A DNA stretch of 64,000 nt. It comes from DASWTL01 sp966250385 (GTDB lineage Bacteria > Bacteroidota > Bacteroidia > Sphingobacteriales > Sphingobacteriaceae). Position 1 is the stretch's first letter. The number at the start of each line of letters is the position of its first letter. Below are positions 33,779-43,229 of this stretch, piece after piece. The notes under the pieces are model-generated. The model was not told the origin of the DNA. It saw nothing but the letters and a program-made list of their open reading frames with translations, and made no database searches. The translations under genes and the position numbers were made by a program. The DNA lies in the NCBI GenBank assembly GCA_966250385.1, contig CBINHC010000008.1, positions 144,550 through 208,549 of the forward strand, read 5' to 3'.

Positions 33779-34924
33779 ATGTCCCATCCATCCCGTACCA
33801 AACCGCATTTCTCAGTCCTGGACGGACTCCGCGGAGTCGCCGCCCTGGCCATCGTCGTGTTCCATTTCATGGAATGGGTCTTTACAGATTTCAATCAGAA
33901 TTTCATCGGCCACGGCTTCCTGGCTGTCGACTTCTTTTTCTGCCTCTCAGGATTTGTAACCGGCTATGCCTATGATGACCGGCTTGGCACTACCGGCATA
34001 TGGAACTTCTTTAAACTCCGCATGATCAGGCTCCATCCGCTGGTGGTCCTGGGTACCGTGCTCGGACTCCTGACTTTCCTGTTCGATCCGTTTGGGGAAC
34101 CGGCCGTCTATTCCGCCGGCCGGCTGGCACTGATCTTCCTGTGTTCCCTGCTCATGATCCCTTTTCCGGTCATGGAGGATCGTGGATTCAACAACTTCGG
34201 GCTTAATGCACCATCCTGGTCCCTGTTCTGGGAATACGCCGCCAACATCGTTTATGCATTGATCCTGATCCGGCTTTCACGCCGGAGCCTCATCCTTTTG
34301 GCTGTCCTTGCAGCGCTGACGCTCTCTCTTACCGGCTACAGGCATGAAAATCTGCTCGGGGGATGGAACGGCGAAACGTTCTGGGACGGCGGCGCGAGAA
34401 TCTTCTATTCCTTTACTGCGGGACTTCTGATTCATCGATCCCAATGGATCATCAGGAACAATCTTGGTTTTACCGGCCTGTCGTTACTGCTCATCGCGGC
34501 GTTCATTTTCCCGGGAATTGCTGGCTGGAACTGGTTGACCGAATTAGTGATCGTTCTGCTTTACTTTCCGCTGCTGATCATGCTTGGTGCCGGAACGAAT
34601 CTGTCAGCCAGCATGAAGCAGGTGTGTGTGTTTTCCGGCCAGATCTCCTACCCGCTGTATATGACCCATTATGCGTTCATCTGGATCTTCGGCAGCTACC
34701 TCATCAGCAATAAGCCGGACCAGTCCGAGCTTACGCTGGTCATAATCAGCGGCACCATCCTGCTTGTCGTGCTTGCGTACATCGTGATGATTGCCTATGA
34801 CATTCCGGTGCGGAAATACCTGACCCGCAAAAAACAAAAGGCTGCAGCGCCATCCGGGCTTGCCGCCCCCGGCGACCAGGCCCGTCTGCGGGAACCGGTA
34901 CCTGAAAACCCGGGGCTCGGGTAG
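33779..34924 (+). CDS. Acyltransferase 3 family membrane protein
   Basis: 381 residues from the ATG at 33779 (a longer frame exists but lacks protein-like content). FSVLDGLRGVAALAIVVFH is the defining motif with the catalytic His; RMIRLHPLVVLG is the second conserved site. About ten membrane helices follow. OafA/YrhL-type enzymes transfer acetyl or other acyl groups to surface glycans, lipids or peptides. The C-terminal ~35 residues are polar. Target unknown. Confidence 0.9.
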   Translation: MSHPSRTKPHFSVLDGLRGVAALAIVVFHFMEWVFTDFNQNFIGHGFLAVDFFFCLSGFVTGYAYDDRLGTTGIWNFFKLRMIRLHPLVVLGTVLGLLTFLFDPFGEPAVYSAGRLALIFLCSLLMIPFPVMEDRGFNNFGLNAPSWSLFWEYAANIVYALILIRLSRRSLILLAVLAALTLSLTGYRHENLLGGWNGETFWDGGARIFYSFTAGLLIHRSQWIIRNNLGFTGLSLLLIAAFIFPGIAGWNWLTELVIVLLYFPLLIMLGAGTNLSASMKQVCVFSGQISYPLYMTHYAFIWIFGSYLISNKPDQSELTLVIISGTILLVVLAYIVMIAYDIPVRKYLTRKKQKAAAPSGLAAPGDQARLREPVPENPGLG

Positions 34925-35009
34925 ACCGATGAGATTCCGGAGAAAGAGGGGCCCGCACACTTGAACGGATCTCCGGTCATCCACCGGGCATGCAGACCAC
35001 CTGCACCGC

Positions 35010-38000
35010 TCAGGCGCCGGCGCGCTCCGCAATCTTCACTTTCCTTCGGTTATCGGCCGGTTTTTCATCGATCAGCAGGTAATTGGGGTCGATTCCCGCC
35101 TCAAGGGGCTTCTCCCGCACAATGATTTCAAACACCCCGCGTCCGGTATGGACCGGGTGTTTCATCAGGTAAAGGATCTTATTCCCGGAACCGAAGATCC
35201 CGACCTCAACAGAATCCTGTAATGGGACCGCCTTTTCGTTTCCGGCACTGTCAACCTGAAATTTTTGGACGTTTATCCCGATCCTCACTTTATAGTTCCC
35301 CGAACGGAGCCTGGTGGCCACGGCCTCGTCCGTCTTCAGTTCCCAGAGCGTATTCCTTTCAAACAGGTCCTGCAACAGGGAACGGTATGCAAGGGGTGTC
35401 ACCTGTCTAAGTTCCGCATAAAGGTCCCGCGTCGTGGCCAGGCGCGGTCCGCGCAGGTGCTTTTCAAGCATGCCTCTGAGTGCCGAATCCACCCGGTGAC
35501 GCCCGATATACCGGCTCAGGGCATAGAAGGCAAAAGGCCCTTTCCGATAAGCCTGGTAGGAGTTTACCGCCTGAAGTAACGGAACGGCGGACCTTACGGG
35601 CTTGATGGGATATGGTTGACGCATCATCGCACGGAGCCGCTCCAGTTGCTGGAAACCCAGAGCCTCCTCCATGACCCCCATGGCCGAGTACCAGGCAAGG
35701 CTTTCTGCAAGCACCGGTGCGCCGGCGACAGCGGCGGGCTTCAGCTGGTGCCCCCACCACTGATGGGCCACTTCATGGGCCACCACGGCGAACGGCAGAT
35801 CGAGCGCATTCGGGTCACCTTGGGGGTTCATCAGCGAAAACCCTTCGCCGAAGGTCACCTGCATTGCTTCGGCATGCATTCCCATGATCTTACCGGCTTC
35901 TTCTATCAGCCGGAGCTGATGGTAGGGATAAGGACCATACCGCCGGATGTGATAGTCAAGAGATGCCTGCATGCTACGGAACATCCGGTCGAGATTCAGC
36001 TTGTGACCGGGGTGATGAAGGATCTGAATCCTGATCCCCCGGTGCATGCCTTCTTTTACCGCGTAACGGGCGGAAAAGACCGCGTACTGATTCTGCATCG
36101 GAACATCCGTTGCATAATGAAAGTAGCTCCGACCATTCCTGAACCAGGACCGCCGGAGTGAGCCCGGTGCAACCGCTGTCTGATCCGGGTCGGTACTCAC
36201 CACAGCTTCAAAGCGGATCTGCCGGGCAGCCGCCAGGATCCGCCCGGCATCGGCTTCGTCAAGGTCCGGAACCGGTGGCCGGGCTGGCAGTCCCATGGCG
36301 CGTCGGTCCGAGGCGCCCCGGATCTCGCGACTGGACTGGTAGCCGATCGCGGGCAGCCATTCCTCATTGGCGATATAAGTGCCGTTCTCCGTCACCGGGG
36401 ATCCGGCACCCCGGTTTCCGAATCCCCGGGCCCGGATCCGCACTTCAAACCGAAGCTCCAGGGAGTCTCCGGGCTGGAGCGCTCTTCTCAGCCTGTAAAC
36501 CTGATAGCCCAGAGCAGCATCTGCCAATACCCGCGATGCAGCCGGCCCGACATGGACGATCCGCATTTCCACACCCGGAGGCGTAGAAATATGGATCGAA
36601 TCGATAGCACGCGGATGTTTGTTGACCAGCCGGTAGAGACCTGAGATCTTCGCTTCGCGGCTCTTGGGATAGATTTCGATTTCCAGCTTTGTGCCGCACA
36701 GCTCCGGTTGAATTACTCCGGCAAACCGGCTGAAACAGCGTTCATAGGCTGCCCTGGCGGACATCCGGTCGGCAGCAGTCTGATACTTGTTGATGACATT
36801 CGTATTGTACCAAATAAATACGCCCAGTCCGAAAACCAGTATCAGGCTGGCCACGCCGAAACGCATAGCGGGCCTGGTGAAACGGCGCCGCGCCAACAGC
36901 AGCCGGCCCTTCAGGTCGCTTTCCCGTGTCCGCACCCACAGCAGGTTTGCAGCAAGGCTTAACAGCAGCGCCCAGGCAGCCCAATACAGCCTGAACCAGA
37001 GCCAGGGTTTAATGGAAGATCCGAAGCCGCGCATTTCGGAGTAGGACCACCAGGGACCATTGCCAAACAGTAACAGATTATGCTCGAAACCAATCAGTGA
37101 ACCGAAGGCGATCAGCCCATACAGCGACAACGCGACCAGGTGACCTGCCGCTTTATGATTGACCGTAACATGGATCACGATAGCTAAACTGGCAAACAAC
37201 AGATAGTCAGGTAACTGGAGTCCGAACATGACTTTGAAAAGAAGTCCGGTTTCAGGATCGTGAAGACCGAGCCTGGCCTGGATCAGCATTCCGGCAACAG
37301 TCAGCAGGGCGGTCCATAGAACCATCATCAGACTAAGCGCTAGAAACTTGCCGAGAAAAAAGGCCCAGGCCGGAACAGGTGCCGTGTTTGTCATAGCGTC
37401 CGTACCGGCTTCCCGCTCCCGCCAGATGACCTCGCCCGCGTAAAAAATGATGAGCAGCGGGATGATTACCCAGATCGTAAAGGGATTGGTCACCGGGCCT
37501 GTAAGAAAAGTGATCAGGTACCCGGTCCGGGGTTCCAGCGGCACTCCCATATTGTTCATCCGGAGCGGAACTGTCAGAATCGCCAGGGCCGCAATGATCG
37601 TCAGCAGGAAAAGTCCCGACCGACTGCCTGCGAGCTGAAAAAAAGTAACGCGGAAAATACTGAACGTCTGGCGGACCCGGGTAGACGGACCGAAGGAACG
37701 ACTGAAGGCAGGAACGGCATCATGGTAACTGACCCTCTCTCCGGCAACTTTCCGCGGGCGGAAGATCCGGACGCGTGCTCCGTCCGGGTTGGAATAGGTG
37801 AACCGAAACCGCAGGTGCATGAACAGCAGGACCAGGCAGCCAACACCGGTCCACAACAGACGGTTGAGCAGAATCGGTCCCTCCAGTACGAGCAACCGGG
37901 TACCTTTCTCTATGGGCGTCCAGGTCGATGACAGGTCACTTACGATGGTCATCATGCCGACGGGGTCGAGCAGCCGGGCCAGATCGGCCCTCCCGAGTAC

Positions 38001-38594
38001 CATCCCCACCATGATACTGAGCCCGTAAGCGCTAAAGAAGAACACCAGGCTCGCCAGATAGGCCGCTTTTGCCCGGCGAAGCAGCGCTGCAAAGCAAAAC
38101 TGCACCGCGGTAGCAATAAAGGCGTTGGGCAGGCAAACGTAGGCAAACGCCGTCGCATACCCCTCAGGCCTGAAAGGCCCGACCACATGGGGATCGGTTC
38201 CGGGCAGGTAGACCGCGGCCAGAATGCCCAGGGGAATGCCAAGCAGCACCCCCGCATTCAGCAGGAAAGCAGCTGCGAACCGTCCGAACAGGTAGGCAGA
38301 TTTACTTACCGGGGCTGTGTAGGTCAGGGAGTGCATTCGCGACTCCACATCCCTGGCGGCAGCCTCACCCGCGACCGGAGCTCCTGCAAGAAGCCAGACC
38401 AGCGTTCCGAACACGCTCACTACAGCGATCACGAAAGGCGAGTTTACGTAGAACTCATCGTACAGGGCGTCCGCAAGAAAATTCATCCGGACCTGCAATC
38501 CGGCAACGAGCGCCAGGAGACCAAACGTCAGCCACGCCGGCACCCGGCGGAACTGGTACAGGAACTCAAAACGAGCGATTTTCCAGAACATCAT
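35010..38594 (-). CDS. ABC transporter permease fused to M1-like metallopeptidase domain
   Basis: 1194 residues. The first ~570 residues are two ABC-2-type membrane blocks, each with about six helices (FGLLALVAGLQVRMNFL start; second block LLTIIAALAILTVPL), then another helix, and a large soluble C-terminal part carrying a gluzincin peptidase core: HEVAHQWWGH near residues 938-947 and the downstream glutamate in LAESLAWYSAMG. This fusion is known in Bacteroidota as an ABC transporter permease/M1 family aminopeptidase. Zinc ligands look intact, so an active peptidase is plausible. The ATPase gene overlaps its start by four bases (ATGA). Confidence 0.9.
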   Translation of the reverse strand: MMFWKIARFEFLYQFRRVPAWLTFGLLALVAGLQVRMNFLADALYDEFYVNSPFVIAVVSVFGTLVWLLAGAPVAGEAAARDVESRMHSLTYTAPVSKSAYLFGRFAAAFLLNAGVLLGIPLGILAAVYLPGTDPHVVGPFRPEGYATAFAYVCLPNAFIATAVQFCFAALLRRAKAAYLASLVFFFSAYGLSIMVGMVLGRADLARLLDPVGMMTIVSDLSSTWTPIEKGTRLLVLEGPILLNRLLWTGVGCLVLLFMHLRFRFTYSNPDGARVRIFRPRKVAGERVSYHDAVPAFSRSFGPSTRVRQTFSIFRVTFFQLAGSRSGLFLLTIIAALAILTVPLRMNNMGVPLEPRTGYLITFLTGPVTNPFTIWVIIPLLIIFYAGEVIWREREAGTDAMTNTAPVPAWAFFLGKFLALSLMMVLWTALLTVAGMLIQARLGLHDPETGLLFKVMFGLQLPDYLLFASLAIVIHVTVNHKAAGHLVALSLYGLIAFGSLIGFEHNLLLFGNGPWWSYSEMRGFGSSIKPWLWFRLYWAAWALLLSLAANLLWVRTRESDLKGRLLLARRRFTRPAMRFGVASLILVFGLGVFIWYNTNVINKYQTAADRMSARAAYERCFSRFAGVIQPELCGTKLEIEIYPKSREAKISGLYRLVNKHPRAIDSIHISTPPGVEMRIVHVGPAASRVLADAALGYQVYRLRRALQPGDSLELRFEVRIRARGFGNRGAGSPVTENGTYIANEEWLPAIGYQSSREIRGASDRRAMGLPARPPVPDLDEADAGRILAAARQIRFEAVVSTDPDQTAVAPGSLRRSWFRNGRSYFHYATDVPMQNQYAVFSARYAVKEGMHRGIRIQILHHPGHKLNLDRMFRSMQASLDYHIRRYGPYPYHQLRLIEEAGKIMGMHAEAMQVTFGEGFSLMNPQGDPNALDLPFAVVAHEVAHQWWGHQLKPAAVAGAPVLAESLAWYSAMGVMEEALGFQQLERLRAMMRQPYPIKPVRSAVPLLQAVNSYQAYRKGPFAFYALSRYIGRHRVDSALRGMLEKHLRGPRLATTRDLYAELRQVTPLAYRSLLQDLFERNTLWELKTDEAVATRLRSGNYKVRIGINVQKFQVDSAGNEKAVPLQDSVEVGIFGSGNKILYLMKHPVHTGRGVFEIIVREKPLEAGIDPNYLLIDEKPADNRRKVKIAERAGA

Positions 38595-39523
38595 GACCGG
38601 ACCTCCTGTTCCCCGCTCCTGCGGTGCCTGCCGATATGTCCCCCGATGGCACTGAAGTAGACGTCCTTCAGGTCGGGCGGGACCGGCTGAAAACCTGGTC
38701 CAGGACAGGATTCACAATATACGTTGACCAGTGTACGCCCTCCGAGCAGGCGGGTAGAGATCACCGGAAACTCACACGCCACATCAGCATACTCCTCCCG
38801 TTTGGCAACCCGCTGCCAGATCCGCCCTTGCAGGTCGTCTATCCGCTGCGAAGGTTCACCTTCCAGCAGGATCTCCCCCCGGTTGATGATGGCCATGCGC
38901 GTACACAGTTCGCTTACATCCTCTACAATATGCGTAGAGAGAAGCACCACGCTGTTTTCGCCAAGTTCGCTCAGCAGGTTCAGGAACCGTACCCGTTCCG
39001 CGGGATCCAGACCTGCCGTTGGCTCATCGACGATCATGAGCCGGGGATTGCCAAGCAGGGCTACGGCTACGCCAAACCGCTGCCGCATACCGCCCGAATA
39101 GCCGCCAAGTTTCTGTTTGCGGACGTCCCACAGGTTAGTCTGGCGCAATAGTGCTCCGACCACTTCCCGGCGGGCCCGGCGTTCGGTAATACCTTCAAGC
39201 ACTGCGAAATGATCCAGCAGATTCTCTGCACTTACCTTGGGATATACCCCGAATTCCTGAGGAAGGTATCCGAGCGTCTTACGGATCTCGTCCTTCTGTT
39301 TCAGCACGTCTGTATCGCCGTTTCCGCGGCCAGAACCGATGAGATGAACACTGCCATGGTCGGGTTCCTGCAACGTTGCCAGAATCCGCATCAGCGTCGA
39401 TTTTCCTGCGCCGTTGGGACCCAGCAGGCCATACATCCCGGCCGGGATGGTAAGTGAGATGTCTTTCAGGGCCTGTACTCCGTTGGAGTAGGTCTTAGAG
39501 ATATGACTGATTTGAAGTTTCAT
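38591..39523 (-). CDS. ABC transporter ATP-binding protein
   Basis: 310 residues: Walker A GPNGAGKST, Q-loop LGYLPQEFG, signature YSGGMRQR, Walker B LMIVDEPTAGLDP and H-loop STHIVED. It pairs with the permease-peptidase gene downstream (four-base overlap), so the pair forms an exporter of the CcmA/ABC-2 type. Substrate not predictable; a peptide or protein substrate would match the peptidase domain (inference). Confidence 0.92.
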   Translation of the reverse strand: MKLQISHISKTYSNGVQALKDISLTIPAGMYGLLGPNGAGKSTLMRILATLQEPDHGSVHLIGSGRGNGDTDVLKQKDEIRKTLGYLPQEFGVYPKVSAENLLDHFAVLEGITERRARREVVGALLRQTNLWDVRKQKLGGYSGGMRQRFGVAVALLGNPRLMIVDEPTAGLDPAERVRFLNLLSELGENSVVLLSTHIVEDVSELCTRMAIINRGEILLEGEPSQRIDDLQGRIWQRVAKREEYADVACEFPVISTRLLGGRTLVNVYCESCPGPGFQPVPPDLKDVYFSAIGGHIGRHRRSGEQEVRS

Positions 39524-39598
39524 CAGGGTCTGCGCCGATCTAAATGAGAAAAAAGGTGTTCACTGATTGAAGAAATGAAATACATACCTGCAGACATC

Positions 39599-40840
39599 TC
39601 ATTGAAAATCAAAAACAAACGGAAACAGGAATGTGACCATCATGGTCCAGATGACATACACCGGAAGAAAAAAGGCGATCGCGTTTCCGACACCGTTGGT
39701 CTCTTTACTCCCGAATACCATACGGAACAGTTGCCTGGTAACGATCAGGAGGTGGATCAGGATGAGCATATTTCCGCCCAAAACGGCCGCCCGGTTCGGA
39801 GTGATGCCGAATTCCGCAATCCGGAATATGATAGCAGACAGCGCTACTCCGTTCACAATGATCGTTACCAGCGAAAGCAGTAACAAAATCCATGTCTCAG
39901 CCCGGCTTTTGCTGCGGGAGGTGCCGGCAACAGAAAAGAAAATGATCGCCATAACGCCCACCAGCAGCACGTTGAAAAGCAGCAGGAACTCACGGTCATT
40001 GTAAGGGTCTTTCCCTGCATAAATCATCGCCCCAAGGTAGATCACGAGCATGACCAGAACCAGCGGACTGAAGATCCTTGCGATCACCGGTGAGACCTTC
40101 CCTACCAGATGGGGATTCGTGCGCGTCAGGTAGGTGCCCAGGATTGGCGCAGCCGGAAGTCCGAACACCACCACGTACTGAAAATAAAACTTTTCGATCT
40201 GAAGACCGATCAGGCTGAAGAGATTGATGGTGATCGCAGTCATGATGCCGGCAGCGATCATGATCAGGGTGGTCATCACGACCAGATCACCGTTGTATTT
40301 CAGAAAGCCCAGCCGTTTCTCCACGTCGTTTCTATATCCCCCTACAAAGGAAAACCCAAGAATACTCCAGAGAAACAGGACCAGGTGGATACAGGACAAT
40401 ACCAGCGTGTCACTTTTCTGATTGACCGGAAGCGTATTGATGAAGATCAGTCCAGCCAGCATCGTTCCGGCGATCACCGCGATCTTTCCCGGGGACAACT
40501 GGTTTTTCCAGGCGAAGTATGCAGCCAGCCCGGGGAAAAGGATAAATCCGATATTCCGCGGATAAAAGAAGTCTTCATTAATGCCGAAGATCTCCGGCAG
40601 TTTCGCGATCAGCCCTGCAATCAGCGCAATAAGGGCGATAAACAGAAGTTCGCGGGGCGCGCCATAGCGGATATCGTCACTTTCGTAGTTAAGCCGGGCA
40701 TTCCAGAAGTCTGCGACAGCATTTCCGCGGACTTCAGGATAGAGCGAATTGAATCCGCGGGTGAACCGGCTCTTATCGGTCCGGTACAGCTTTTCGAGCG
40801 CTCCCGGGTCATTCAGATGTGCAATGATTTGGTCTCTCAT
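39599..40840 (-). CDS. Multi-pass membrane protein, DUF4153-like
   Basis: 413 residues with about eleven membrane helices after an N-terminal soluble segment of ~70 residues (HLNDPGALEKLYRTDKSRF). It resembles DUF4153-type proteins of this phylum, for example GTYLTRTNPHLVGKVSPVIARIFSPLVL. Function is unknown. It lies with two small membrane proteins, a winged-helix regulator and another membrane protein on the same strand (to 42558), probably one transcript. Confidence 0.7.
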   Translation of the reverse strand: MRDQIIAHLNDPGALEKLYRTDKSRFTRGFNSLYPEVRGNAVADFWNARLNYESDDIRYGAPRELLFIALIALIAGLIAKLPEIFGINEDFFYPRNIGFILFPGLAAYFAWKNQLSPGKIAVIAGTMLAGLIFINTLPVNQKSDTLVLSCIHLVLFLWSILGFSFVGGYRNDVEKRLGFLKYNGDLVVMTTLIMIAAGIMTAITINLFSLIGLQIEKFYFQYVVVFGLPAAPILGTYLTRTNPHLVGKVSPVIARIFSPLVLVMLVIYLGAMIYAGKDPYNDREFLLLFNVLLVGVMAIIFFSVAGTSRSKSRAETWILLLLSLVTIIVNGVALSAIIFRIAEFGITPNRAAVLGGNMLILIHLLIVTRQLFRMVFGSKETNGVGNAIAFFLPVYVIWTMMVTFLFPFVFDFQ

Positions 40841-40884
40841 GTTCTTAAAATTTAGCTATTTTATTTCGGACTATTCACTGCTTA

Positions 40885-41220
40885 TTAGTTCCACATCGTA
40901 CCGTTCAGGCCCAGGACAGTACCGAGCCACAAAGCAACCAGGAACCCGATCAAGCCCACCAGGATGGCTACGGTCCGGTTCATGCCGCGTGAGCTCAGAA
41001 AATACATGAAAGAACAGAACAGGCCACCCATGGCGCCTGCAACGGGCGTTATGATCAGCGGCTTAACCTGCCAGAATCTGGGCCATGCCGGGTTCGGCTG
41101 ATCTACACCGAATACGAAAAAGGAAATGGCCACCAGGGCGATGGCGCCGCCGATTAACATGGGTTTGGCCACCAGGAGCGGTCCCTGCGATGGGGTTGCG
41201 GAATTGTTTGACTGTGTCAT
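40885..41220 (-). CDS. Small membrane protein, unknown
   Basis: 111 residues from the ATG at 41220. Three hydrophobic segments (MLIGGAIALVAISFFVFGV, GAMGGLFCSFMYFLSS, AILVGLIGFLVALWLGTVLG) follow a polar start. Unrecognised; similar in size and helix pattern to the neighbour at 41312, so the two may be paralogues (both have AGAxGGLxxS/D in the second helix). Confidence 0.7.
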   Translation of the reverse strand: MTQSNNSATPSQGPLLVAKPMLIGGAIALVAISFFVFGVDQPNPAWPRFWQVKPLIITPVAGAMGGLFCSFMYFLSSRGMNRTVAILVGLIGFLVALWLGTVLGLNGTMWN

Positions 41221-41311
41221 GATTGTTGTTTTTGATTGGTTATGAATCGGTTTATCTGTTAATTGAAGCCTGAAAAGAACTTTGCATTTCAAAGTGTTAA
41301 CATAAAAAAAA

Positions 41312-41644
41312 TCAGCGCAGGCCGTTCAGGGCCATCATCGAGCTCAGCAAAAGAAGGACGGCGTACATCAGGATGCTGATCGTGATGCCCAGGAAAAAAT
41401 AGATCCCGCCCTTGTCCCTCATCGGCTGCATGCTGTCATAGATCAGCCCCCCAAGCGCCCCCGCAGTAAGGACGACGAGGTAGGAAAAGAGCATCCATCC
41501 CCCCGTGCCAACCTGCCGGCTGCCCGGAAGCAGGAACAGGATAGTGAGTAAGATCGCTGCGAGCCCCGCTCCCAGCACGATCCTCAGGAAGCGCGTATTC
41601 GCGCGCTTATCTGCTATTACAGGTAGTTCGGTTATCGTATTCAT
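41312..41644 (-). CDS. Small membrane protein, unknown
   Basis: 110 residues with three hydrophobic segments (FLRIVLGAGLAAILLTILFL, MLFSYLVVLTAGALGGLIYD, LGITISILMYAVLLLLSS). The TAGALGGLIYDSM stretch parallels VAGAMGGLFCSFM in the next gene, suggesting a tandem duplication. It starts six bases after the regulator gene's stop codon. Confidence 0.7.
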   Translation of the reverse strand: MNTITELPVIADKRANTRFLRIVLGAGLAAILLTILFLLPGSRQVGTGGWMLFSYLVVLTAGALGGLIYDSMQPMRDKGGIYFFLGITISILMYAVLLLLSSMMALNGLR

Positions 41645-41650
41645 ATCATT

Positions 41651-41950
41651 TTATTTTTGTGATTTAATCAGCTTCTCCAATACTTTCAGATGATCCTCAA
41701 AAGCCCTCCTGCCTTTCGGAGTCATCAGGTATTTCGTATTCGGCTTCCGGCCCACAAAGGATTTCTCCACTCCGATAAATTCTTCCTTTTCCAGCGCCTT
41801 CAGGTGACTGGCCAGGTTTCCGTCCGTGACGTCCAGGTAGTCCTTCAGCACGCTGAAATCAAGCATTTCGTTCACCGCCAGGGCGGACATGATGCCCAGC
41901 CTGACCCGGCTCTCAAATGCTTTATGTAAACCCTCAATTAATATCTTCAC
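41651..41950 (-). CDS. Winged-helix transcriptional regulator (HTH_34 type)
   Basis: 99 residues, starting at a GTG at 41950 that overlaps the TGA stop of the upstream membrane-protein gene (GTGA). The DNA-binding wing-helix unit reads FESRVRLGIMSALAVNEMLDFSVLKDYLDVTDGNLASHLKALEKEEFI, typical of small MarR/ArsR-like regulators of this phylum that sit with membrane-protein genes. Probably regulates this cluster. Confidence 0.85.
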   Translation of the reverse strand: MKILIEGLHKAFESRVRLGIMSALAVNEMLDFSVLKDYLDVTDGNLASHLKALEKEEFIGVEKSFVGRKPNTKYLMTPKGRRAFEDHLKVLEKLIKSQK

Positions 41951-42558
41951 CGCTCGTACCTGTAATACACATAAATGCCATAAATGATATGGGCCACGCC
42001 GAATCCCAGCATCCACAACAGCAGTCCGTACCCGATGATCCATGAACCCAGAAGCCCCAGGGCGATTTCCGCCAGACCCAGCACCTTCACTGCGTCATAG
42101 GTGAACTTACTGGCGTTGAACAGTGCCAGCCCATAGAACAAGAGGGAAAACGGCGCAATCAGGCCGGTCAGACCTTCAGACAGCAGCATAAGGATCAGGG
42201 CCGAGCCGGCTAGAAGCGGAACCGCCATGCAGATCAGGAGCTGCTTTGCCGACGGCTTCCAGAGCGTCTCTCCCCGTTTGTTCGCCCTCCGGTAGGAAAA
42301 GTACACCGCGGTGCAAAGTGCCAGGATCAGAATGATCATTGCCAGCAACACGATTCTCGTCATGTCGGCATCGGACTGGTTACCCGCAATCTTGTCCGGA
42401 TTGAAGCCATACACTTTACTGGCGACATAACCGCCGGCCAGGGCATAGACACCGGCAAGTATGCCCGCCCAGCCGGAAAGCGACACAAATTTCGAAGACC
42501 GCTCCATCATGGTTCGGATCTCTACGATATCCCGGATATAATCCTGTTCGTTTTTCAT
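41947..42558 (-). CDS. Membrane protein, unknown function
   Basis: 203 residues. A soluble ~25-residue N-terminus (QDYIRDIVEIRTMMERSSKF) precedes about six helices in pairs (LSGWAGILAGVYALAGGYV, MIILILALCTAVYFSY, LLICMAVPLLAGSALILML). First gene of the regulator cluster; its stop overlaps the regulator's GTG start. Proteins with this order are common beside HTH_34 regulators and are uncharacterised. Confidence 0.8.
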   Translation of the reverse strand: MKNEQDYIRDIVEIRTMMERSSKFVSLSGWAGILAGVYALAGGYVASKVYGFNPDKIAGNQSDADMTRIVLLAMIILILALCTAVYFSYRRANKRGETLWKPSAKQLLICMAVPLLAGSALILMLLSEGLTGLIAPFSLLFYGLALFNASKFTYDAVKVLGLAEIALGLLGSWIIGYGLLLWMLGFGVAHIIYGIYVYYRYER

Positions 42559-42704
42559 CTAAAAGTACTTTGTTTTTCAAAGTTAAATCAGATGTTTGGA
42601 TTTTGCAAAAAAACCGGCCACTTTTTTCTCCTCTGGGCGTACTTCTGCAGAAAATTTTGTCCCCAATGCCTGGCGATACCGGCCAGCCCCGTTCCAAAAA
42701 TTCG

Positions 42705-42712
42705 TATCTTTA
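42705..42712 (+). promoter_or_regulatory. Candidate -7 promoter element (TATCTTTA)
   Basis: Ends 34 bases before the lipoprotein start codon at 42747; third occurrence of the motif at this kind of spacing. Confidence 0.4.
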
Positions 42713-42746
42713 TACATGGACGGATGTCCGTAAAACGATCGATTTT

Positions 42747-43223
42747 ATGAAAAGATGGATCATGCAATGCTCCTGGATGCTGCTGGTGGCCGGAGCATGT
42801 AATACCGGCGATAAGACCGGCGCCGGCAACGACAGCCTTGCAACCCGGGCCGACGAGGTCATGGGCAGCCGGAAATGTTATCTTGCCGTCTACCAGAAGG
42901 ATACGGTCTTTTTGAACCTGGGGCCGGTCCGCAAGGGGGAAGTAACCGGCAACATGGTGATGCGGTTGAGCGGAAAGCCGGAGAACAACGGCACGCTTGA
43001 GGGCCGGTTCAGCGGGGACACGCTGTACGCGGATTACACCTTTACAACGGGAGAAAAAAAAGAGGTCTTCAAAAACCCTATGGCTTTTTTAAAGGATGGC
43101 GACAAACTGATACTGGGCGCAGGGGTCATCGAAACATACCTCGGAAGATCGTACCTGTCCAAAAAGGAACCGGTCAGTTTCGAAAAAGCCAAGTACACGT
43201 TTGATCCGGCGGCCTGCAACTAG
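42747..43223 (+). CDS. Hypothetical lipoprotein
   Basis: 158 residues from the ATG at 42747, which gives a lipoprotein signal with lipobox VAGAC at Cys18. The mature part has strands with a repeated pattern (YLAVYQKDTVFLNL, MVMRLSGKPENNGTLEGRFSGDTLYADYTF), as in many small Bacteroidota surface or periplasmic lipoproteins. No family recognised. Its 3' end is convergent with moaE, six bases apart. Confidence 0.7.
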   Translation: MKRWIMQCSWMLLVAGACNTGDKTGAGNDSLATRADEVMGSRKCYLAVYQKDTVFLNLGPVRKGEVTGNMVMRLSGKPENNGTLEGRFSGDTLYADYTFTTGEKKEVFKNPMAFLKDGDKLILGAGVIETYLGRSYLSKKEPVSFEKAKYTFDPAACN

Positions 43224-43229
43224 GCTTTG

